A stretch of 14,391 nt of DNA from NCBI RefSeq assembly GCF_001632365.1, contig NW_024468629.1:1-14391 (forward strand), read 5' to 3'. Source of the DNA: Laetiporus sulphureus 93-53. Taxonomy: Eukaryota; Basidiomycota; Agaricomycetes; Polyporales; Laetiporaceae. Below are positions 8,434 to 14,391 of this stretch, one piece after another. The position numbers were made by a program, and so were the translations under genes. Under the pieces are notes generated by a model that made no database searches, was not told the DNA's origin, and was given only the letters and a program-made list of their open reading frames with translations. Position 1 is the stretch's first letter; each line of letters begins with the position of its first letter.

Positions 8434-10208
8434 TTAGGAGAGTCTAAACCCTTCACAGATTGCAGCGGATCTGCTACTGAGTAAGGTTGTCACGGTATTC
8501 AGAACATACATCATAGTTGCGAAGGCCAGTGCTCCCATCACGATGTGCCGTAAAGGTGGTATATCAATCCCATAAATGCAAATGCAAGCGGGTACTCTTG
8601 GGAGGCTCGCCAACAATCTGTTTGTTTGGATTAACAAAGCAAGAACAGTCGCACTGTAAGTCGCTCACCGACTCCCGAAAAGATGATCGAGATCGAATCT
8701 GGCAACCAATGTGCAGAGGCTCTCCGCAATGGGTAGTAAAGTTGCCTGTCATGGGCTACCTCCGTAATTTGACCTGAAGTATGTCCAGACGATGACCTAC
8801 CAACACATCCCAGAAACCTCTTGCCGACGACAGTGTCACAGAACAAGTTCCAGATGATGCACTCTCCTGAGAATACTGAACACGAGTGGAGCTCTTGTGC
8901 CAGGGTTCCTCCTGCATATCGTTAATACCGTTGATATGAACAAGTATTGATTACATTATATCAAAAATGACGGATGGCGTACCAACTCATGGCAAATGCT
9001 CGACTGGAAAGAGCGCAAACCCAGGCCTTCAAGGGTGACATCATCATTTTGTGTCTGCACTTGAGGCACGTCTTGCAGCTCGCAATCACCAGACTCTAGT
9101 GGAAAGGCCTTCTCCGCAGGCATATCAGTTCATCATTACAAGCGAACTCAAGGTGCCATACACGAGCACCTACTGACTGGATGCCAATTTTTTTTCTCGC
9201 AAGCGACTCCAGATTGCGTCCTATGGTAATGTATTGCTCTATCAGATCAGTGAGTTCAGCTACGTCGTCCACTGTCGCTCCATCTACTATTGGCCTGTCC
9301 AAGTCGACGGATTCTTGCTGGAAGTCGAAGCAGGCGTTCAGTTGTGTTCTGGCCTTGTGTATGAGCCGCTGTAGTCTCTCCATTGACGTCTCATCTGAAA
9401 TGTCATGAATGCTCCGTCTACGGCGCCGTGAAGGACAACGCACCGCATAAACTCTCGAATACGGTCAGTATCGAATTCAAAGTGTTCTCCAGCTTCAGGA
9501 CTCGTTCGTCCAGTATATCTGATGATGACAGGAGCGTATCAAGATCAAAGCGTTGCAGATCCTGGTCGGACATGCTGACTTGTAAATCGATGAGAATTCG
9601 AAACAGAGTACGTACGAGGTTAGAGCTGAAGCCATTCAAGCGTTGATACATGGCTTGATAATCGTTCTTTGTTCGATCTTTCTCTTCGCTTGCGCGCAGC
9701 TCAATATCATAGACGGTAGAATCCAGGTTCGATATTGCGGCGTCCATGCCATGCAGCCTTCTCTGTATGGTGTGCTGAGCATCTATTCAAATTTTAAGTA
9801 TTAACTCGTTCATGAACTGTGCAGCTTACCTGAATCGAGAACCTGCACGAAAGTCCCCTCTGTTGCACTGCCGCTTCCAAGCTCCGCGCAATACGTCTCA
9901 GTGAGTATCGCGGTATTCTCCGCACAGCCATTTTTCCATTTCGACAAGAGGCATTGCAGGACGTGACTTGCATTGTGTGTCTTATCGTGGTCCGGCATGA
10001 TTTCATCCAGTAAGGTGGCCATCGATTCTGTTTGGAAGGGCTCCAAGCTGCGTTCGCAAACTTCCATCAAGAGCGACCGAATTCGGGACGAAGGTAAGCG
10101 CAGGTGTTGGGCAGCATTCTCGGCTGTAGAAGTTGCACGAGTGTTCGACATGAAGAGATTCTGAAGCTCGGCCAGGAGCCGATCTTCATCAAAAGGAATC
10201 GGCAGCAT
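8434..10208 (-). CDS. Seven-exon gene, 479 aa, C-terminally membrane-anchored protein of unknown family
   Basis: My model: exons 10208-9830, 9782-9444, 9394-9174, 9111-8983, 8911-8801, 8745-8669 and 8617-8434. Their summed length is 1440, an exact multiple of three, with introns of 47-71 nt. Donors include GTAAGC, GTGCGT, GTAGGT, GTACGC and GTGAGC. An in-frame TGA lies just upstream of the ATG. The first 310 residues are soluble and rich in amphipathic helix, with coiled-coil-like heptads around ISNLDSTVYDIELRASEEKD and TLLSSSDILDERVLKLENTL. An acidic, Ser-rich linker follows (about 314-390), then a helix ATLLPIAESLCTLVARFDL, then one hydrophobic segment HIVMGALAFATMMYVL near the C-terminus. 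The outline (soluble coiled coil, then C-terminal membrane anchor) resembles Kar5/Tht1 nuclear-fusion or SNARE-like tail-anchored proteins, but I see no diagnostic motif and assign no function. Exon 5-6 boundaries are the weakest part, as other frames are also open there. Confidence 0.7.
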
Positions 10209-10675
10209 TGGTAGTAGACACGTCGAAGCTCAATCGAAGGGCGCGCGCACTATGGTGTCCCCTCGCCTTCGTTTGAGGCACTTCAAGATATACCGCGTCG
10301 GAGACTGCCGTGTGCTCATGATGTCAGAGTCCTCCGAGCTGTGAGAACAACTTTATGAAAGTGGATGGATGGTATTTATGATCAAAAAGGCATGCGATAG
10401 TGATCACAGATGAACGATGACAATAGAACGGAATGCGTCTACCGACTACTCGAAAATCCGGTGTTATACTGCTACTTCACTGCAGCTGCAGTGACAATGT
10501 AGTTATAGTCTCGACTTCCATGAGATGCCCGCCTCAAACATCCGAGTTCATTCTAGCTCTTCCATCGATCAGAAAGCTCGTTTCAGATGCAATACCATCG
10601 ATGCGTTTTACCGCTCCTTCTCTTTGGAGGTCATGATGCAACTCCATGTCTGCGCTTCCCGTCATCCGTATTTCG
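10209..10675. other. Intergenic, probable promoter region of the 479-residue gene
   Basis: No gene recognised. On the minus strand an AT-rich stretch with CATAAATA lies about 170 bases before the ATG at 10208 and could serve as a TATA-like element. A GATAGTG word at 10396-10402 is discussed under findings. CTGCAGCTGCAG at about 10480-10491 is a local palindrome. Confidence 0.4.
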
Positions 10676-11579
10676 TTAGCGACCAGCAAATATTAGCTCA
10701 GCGGGGCTGTTGTACATTATGGAGCAAAGGTGACTTACCATGGACATCAATGTGTCAGGGTAGCCGGCCTCTACGTTCCACGAGAAGTCTGTGTCCTCTA
10801 CGTGGGGAGGCTCCCAGGAATCTCGAGCGTTCAGGCGGGACATGTTGAACCAGGAATCGTATACAATTTTTCGAGAGAGAGAAGTTGAAGAAGAGGTGGG
10901 TGATAGCTCAGACATTGAGACGAGTAGGAATTGAAAGTTGTGATGACAACGGACGCACGTGTCTGTGTTCTGTAGTGATTCGTCTCGAGATAAGCCGCTC
11001 TGTACATTGCAGTCAAAGAATTTTCTTACAGATGCTAGGTACGGTATGTGATCGGCAAGGGCCCAGCTTATTGTGAGCAAGCCAGTCTGAATGGCCACTA
11101 TCATAGATCATGCTTACCGCGAATCATGCGATTGACCAGCAAGTCGGTCGAGTGAAACCCACTTCACTTATGTTTCTGTCACAGCACGTGATGCGCATAC
11201 TAAAGAACCTCTCCGAACTATACACACCAAATGCCAGACAAGCAAGCAACGAGATAAGGAAATCGGTTGCGAGACCAGTCGCAAGCCAGATCACGGCAGG
11301 CACTTTCACCGCCGGTCCCTGCAACTCGGTATAGTGGCCATGGTCAGGCTAGCGAAGAGCAATTACGCAAGCTAGTGAGAAAACTTGGCATCAGACAGAC
11401 GTTGTTAGAAACCCCAGTATTTGTGAACAGCTGCTGGAATACGCACGCATAGAGGCAATCGCGAGGGTTGCAGTGATGACTGTCAACCACAATTGGCCAC
11501 TCATTTTCCACACCCGGTAGGTAAAGAAGAGATGATACCCTGTCGCAAATAGATGATGAGCACGAGAAGACATCCTGCG
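10676..11579 (-). pseudogene. DUF6534-like multi-pass membrane protein, 5'-truncated
   Basis: DUF6534 proteins are fungal membrane proteins of unknown function with about seven helices. The last four segments are recognisable in order: FFTYRVWKMSGQLWLTV (about 11528-11475); VPAVIWLATGLATDFLISLL (about 11302-11240); the TGF-like signature GFHSTDLLVNRMIR joined to VAIQTGLLTISWALAD (about 11159-11050); and a C-terminal KIVYDSWFNMSRLNAR (about 10870-10822). The last exon can be modelled as 10906-10739, followed by a GTAAGT donor. The N-terminal helices are missing, since 11580-11913 encodes nothing similar. The intron between MIR and VAIQTG is only 20 nt, the exon after ALAD has a compensated frame change, and the first exon start is uncertain. 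I judge it a decaying copy; expression would need RNA evidence. Confidence 0.62.
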
Positions 11580-11913
11580 AAATTACGCACCGTTAGCGGT
11601 GGAACTCAAGCGAGACGAAACTCAGTGCGTGAATCGATGGCGTGGCAAGGCGCAACCTATCTGTTTTAGACACTGTTCAACATCACCAACATCCCAGTTA
11701 GATCGTTGCTGTCTGCTGTGATTCGCGATGAGAGAGACTCTCGCCATGTCAACCGTTCCGAAGTACTACCAGCTATCAAAAAGCTTGAGTATGACCCGAT
11801 GCGATCCCTTTGAGGTGATGGGGACAGAGCAAAATGAACTATGAGAGCGTCGTATGAATATGCCGTGGCAAATGCTCTGTCTGCTGAGCTTTGCGGATTC
11901 AAGGTTGAACCAC
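11580..11913. other. Gap between two broken genes, no gene recognised
   Basis: About 330 bases where the N-terminal half of the DUF6534-like protein should lie. A minus-strand frame is open from 11902 to 11666, but its translation is hydrophilic and has no recognised pattern. Near 11600-11577 an intron-like end (GCTAAC then TTCGCAG, minus strand) precedes the first DUF6534-like exon, so an upstream exon has been lost or degraded. Confidence 0.4.
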
Positions 11914-12920
11914 TTACGTGATACGCTCGTCGTGGGCCTCTGCGAGTGGCTTACGCAATTCCGCTGCAGGCATCTGCTCGATGAGGTCCTTACGTGAGCT
12001 GAAGTCCGGCGACGTCCAATTGTGAGACGTCCACGGTTTGCAGGACGGGTCGCCGTACATCTATGATGGACACCCTAGTCAGCATCGCCGAACAGCCCAC
12101 GTACAGCAGCGAAGGAGACAACGCACCAACATTCTCGAGTGACAAATCAGACGACTCGTGTAGAAACAGATAGACGATCACCGCGCCCACGAGATTGCAT
12201 GCTGAGAAGACGAAATGGTATCGGTATGAGATCGAGTCCACGATAAATGGCGTGAAGAACGCGATCAGGAAGTTCCACACCGAGTTGCTCGCTGTCACAA
12301 CGTTTCGCGTTGGAAATGTCTCGCCGACCATAATCCATATACGGATGGCACGTCATCGCGATGCCGAGGATAAACAGGCACGCAGAAATGATCTTCAGCT
12401 TGCCAATGGATTCATTAGTCGTAGGATCCTTCGCCGTAACGGCAGCAGCAAACACGAAAAGCCAGCACAACTACCAGATACCGCCGATAATGAGCGGTCC
12501 GCGCCGGCCGAACCTCTCCATGACGTACAGACCGTCGAATATGCAACCGAAACTGACACCACCGAGGATGATTACCGCCAGCGCGTCGTAGCACCAGCAA
12601 ATATCAGGCACTGACGTAGAAGAAGTAGTTGGCGCCCGTAAGCGGCTGGAACATCTCAGCGTCGCGACGAGGCACGTCCGGTACGGCTGCTTGCGCTCGA
12701 ATGAGAAGCAGTCTACCCAGCTCATCTGAACGCTCTTCTCGTACTCGACGGCATCGCGCATCTCTTCAATCTCTCGGTTAATCACGTAGTGTTGTCCGCT
12801 TCCTGAACAGGTACACCACGAGCAAGTATACATCAAGTCAGCTGAATGGACGCAACGTACACAAAGAACGTGGCCCGGCCTCAACATACGTGGAGGTACC
12901 CTGGTGGAGAGGGCAACGGT
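11914..12920 (-). pseudogene. MFS hexose/sugar transporter, 5'-truncated and multiply disrupted
   Basis: C-terminal half of a fungal sugar-porter (major facilitator) protein that would import hexoses at the plasma membrane. Recognisable blocks in order: [20 protein letters not shown] and [19 protein letters not shown] (about 12790-12670); [20 protein letters not shown] (12530-12474); LFVFAAA...TAKDPTTNESIGKL (about 12464-12400); MVGETFPTRN (from 12331); NFLIAFFTPFIVDSISYRY; CNLVGAVIVYLFLHESS; DLSLENV; and the tail DPSCKPW...WTSPDF to TAA at 11916-11914. Damage: TAG at 12473-12471 in frame where Gln is usual; a frame change near 12655, where the family's [12 protein letters not shown] is readable only in another frame; a second near 12340 before MVGETF; a short loss after PTR; and a tail out of phase after the intron 12126-12061. 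The N-terminal helices are absent. Confidence 0.85.
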
Positions 12921-12970
12921 CCTTTTGCGGTGAGGCCCCGGGATGTTGGCACCTGCATTGTTGTATGCCA

Positions 12971-13413
12971 TTACGCTCGGAGCAACTTGCTGGGACCGGG
13001 GGAAACGGGCTCGCTAGCGACATTGGGAGCAGCAGTGCTCGGAAGCATGTGTACAGGGCTCGCTTGCCTCGATTCTGCACTACTACGACTGGCCGCTCTC
13101 GGGCTGGATGCACGGGGATCCCCTGCATGACGCGTAGTAGGGCTCGCCTGTCGTGAGCTTGTGTCGCGGCTGCTTGCTCTGCTGGACGGTTTGTTCCTGG
13201 GCGTTGCACTGCTCGGTGAGAGTCTGCTCGTATCTGGGATGGTGTGGTATGGGCGATTCTCGAGAAATGCAAACGACCAGATTTCGTCGAAGTTGGCGAT
13301 TGGAGCTCGGATCCGGTCACCGAGGCTATGCGAACCTGTCAACGACGGCGAGCGACTGAGCTAGGAATCGGCACATACTTGACGCGATGGAACTTGGCTC
13401 TCACGGGAGACAT
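12971..13413 (-). CDS. Small Ser/Pro/Ala-rich protein, two exons, unknown function
   Basis: Model: ATG at 13413, exon 13413-13379, a 53-nt intron 13378-13326 (GTATGT donor, TTGAC branch 12 nt before the CATAG acceptor), then exon 13325-12971 ending in TAA. It gives about 129 residues. It starts [12 protein letters not shown], continues [28 protein letters not shown], and becomes low-complexity: [18 protein letters not shown] and [17 protein letters not shown]. The clean intron and consistent Ser/Arg/Pro composition favour real coding. The same frame is open upstream of the ATG to about 13560, so this may be the 3' end of a longer gene. The other frames are also fairly open in this GC-rich stretch, so confidence is modest. 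It overlaps no transporter exon but lies where the transporter's N-terminus should be. Confidence 0.4.
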
Positions 13414-13893
13414 GATGCCATGTTTGTACTGGGTGGGAGCTCCCGCGTCGGGTGCACATATGCGGGCGGACCGTTTGGCTCGGCGCTGCGCATTTCGCGG
13501 GGAACGCACTCGACAGACTTCATCTTCGCGGGCGGCTTGAGCATCGGTTTTGGATATCCGTACTACAATGTGTGTGCTTATGTCTTGCAGTATGGGGTGA
13601 TTTGTCCCTTGATGGAAAGTGAGTTGGTTGAGGAAAGCTCTGCTTCAATGTTTAACGCGTTCGTATTATATGATTGGCGCGAGAGCTGAGTGAGCGCCAG
13701 CCCGGGTTTTGTGTGCACCATCCTGCGCCGATGTATGTTGATGATCAGATCTCCGATTCGGAGCCGCAAGTGGGCACCTTCGTCATGAACGTCAAAATGA
13801 TCCAAGGGCCTCTACAGCCACCAGGCAGGACCCGGTCCTCGTCCACGGCGACCTGGGTGCAATAGCTCGCACTCTCTTCCATGACCTAGTGTA
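13414..13893. other. GC-rich stretch with several open frames, no gene assigned
   Basis: Open frames of 60-100 codons exist on both strands, for example a plus-strand Gly-rich one at 13387-13689. None shows a family I know or a clear splice pattern. On the minus strand 13560-13414 could be coding upstream of the Ser/Pro-rich protein. I make no gene call. Confidence 0.4.
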
Positions 13894-14149
13894 TTAGCTC
13901 GTCCAATGCCAGTCGCACTTGTCCCATGGCCATCTCCACCGCTTGACGAACGACATAGACGGCCGCCTCCGTCGGCGTGCAGGAGATCCAGAAGCAGAAA
14001 ACGAGACTGGCAGTCGTGATAACCCAGTAGGTTGCTGCTCGTCGTCGTCGAGCCAGTCCGGTTGGATGGTGCCAATGAGTGTGACCTGCGGTGACCCCAG
14101 AGGACGACCGATATGAGGCGTGGCTGGACGAGTTTTGCGATCGTGCTCA
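13894..14149 (-). CDS. Candidate exon of an unknown protein
   Basis: After a possible AG acceptor at 14151-14150, one frame reads about 85 codons to TAA at 13896-13894 with natural-looking composition: KTRPATPHIGRPLGSPQV, TLIGTIQPDWLDDDEQQP, SFSASGSPARRRRPS. A second frame of the same strand is also open and encodes a basic stretch then a hydrophobic helix (ARRRRAATYWVITTASLVF), ending at TAG 13888-13886. Only one is likely real, and I cannot tell which. Joining to the phosphatase exon at 14253 would keep phase (2 nt plus 1 nt) over a roughly 100-nt intron, but the sequence is not phosphatase-like. Confidence 0.3.
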
Positions 14150-14252
14150 CTTCAGATTCGCTTGTTGCAAAGGTCTTCAGTCTACACGCAGTCGATATGC
14201 TCCACTTCAGCCACCTCAGAACACCACAGTAGGCGGCAAAGGTTGCACACAC

Positions 14253-14391
14253 CTCTCCGCAATCCCCACCGGATCAAACGCGTCATCCAAAATAGACACT
14301 CTCACGAACTCGACACCCTCGATCGCCGCATTCGGAGTATTGTACTTGCTGATCTCGACGTCCGCGCGGAGATCGAACACCTTCCTAACCC
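14253..14391 (-). pseudogene. Fungal-type tyrosine phosphatase, N-terminal exon, catalytic part not found
   Basis: The frame enters from the right edge and reads VRKVFDLRADVEISKYNTP, then AAIEGVEFVRVSIL, ending IAER at a GTGTGT donor (14252-14251), phase 2. FDLR...EI..Y.TP and GVE.VRV are typical of the region before the catalytic loop in fungal Y_phosphatase3-type enzymes. Those enzymes dephosphorylate tyrosine or phosphoinositide-like substrates through an HCXXGKDRTG loop, usually about 60-90 residues further on. I do not see that loop on the minus strand anywhere from 14252 to 12971, so the gene seems cut off here. The 5' part lies outside the window, and a long intron reaching past this region is unlikely but not excluded. 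Confidence 0.6.

Noticed and set aside
12195..12614. Plus-strand 139-residue open frame
   Set aside because: It lies entirely antisense to clearly recognisable sugar-transporter sequence.
12838..13320. Minus-strand 160-residue frame rich in Arg and Ala
   Set aside because: It overlaps the better Ser/Pro-rich frame, which is joined by a well-formed intron, and it has no recognisable pattern.
13812..14252. Minus-strand 146-residue frame
   Set aside because: Two other frames of the same strand read more naturally over the same bases; this one turns Gly/Arg/Ser-rich without pattern.

Overview
The window looks like a piece of a mushroom-forming basidiomycete (Agaricomycetes) genome. The genes only read through when many introns of about 47-70 nt are removed. 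These introns have GTNNGY donors, and several have CTAAC/CTGAC-type branch sites. The families are ones common in that group: a PIF1/Helitron-type helicase, a Tnp2 (CACTA/EnSpm-like) transposase, a DUF6534-like membrane protein, a fungal sugar transporter and a fungal-type tyrosine phosphatase. There are no bacterial operon signals. All function calls come from reading the sequence, without any database search.

Layout, left to right. Bases 1-1249 (+) are the C-terminal part of a PIF1-like helicase with two in-frame TGA codons, most likely a decaying Helitron helicase. A perfect 7-bp stem hairpin follows at 1497-1514. Bases 1250-2798 are gene-poor and include one degraded coding-like stretch. 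Bases 2799-7704 (-) hold a Tnp2-family transposase gene that can be spliced from six main exons, plus a two-codon terminal exon, into about 1528 residues with no internal stop. Its middle carries four SAP-like repeats, and the last three each end at a phase-0 exon boundary. Bases 8434-10208 (-) hold a seven-exon gene for a 479-residue protein with helical and coiled-coil-like segments and a single C-terminal membrane segment. I do not recognise its family.

The right third (10.7-14.4 kb, all -) is a set of broken host-type genes. It contains a 5'-truncated DUF6534-like membrane protein with a gap of only 20 nt where an intron should be. Next is a 5'-truncated hexose/sugar transporter with a premature TAG and frameshifts. 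A small Ser/Pro/Ala-rich two-exon gene and an ambiguous coding stretch follow. At the window edge is the first visible exon of a tyrosine phosphatase whose catalytic loop I do not find.

Taken together this is a transposon-rich, gene-decay region: one apparently intact transposase and one intact unknown gene among dead transporter, membrane-protein and helicase copies. Several premature stops fit single C-to-T changes (CGA to TGA, CAG to TAG), as expected of silenced, methylated repeats, but that is inference. I found no rRNA, tRNA or CRISPR.
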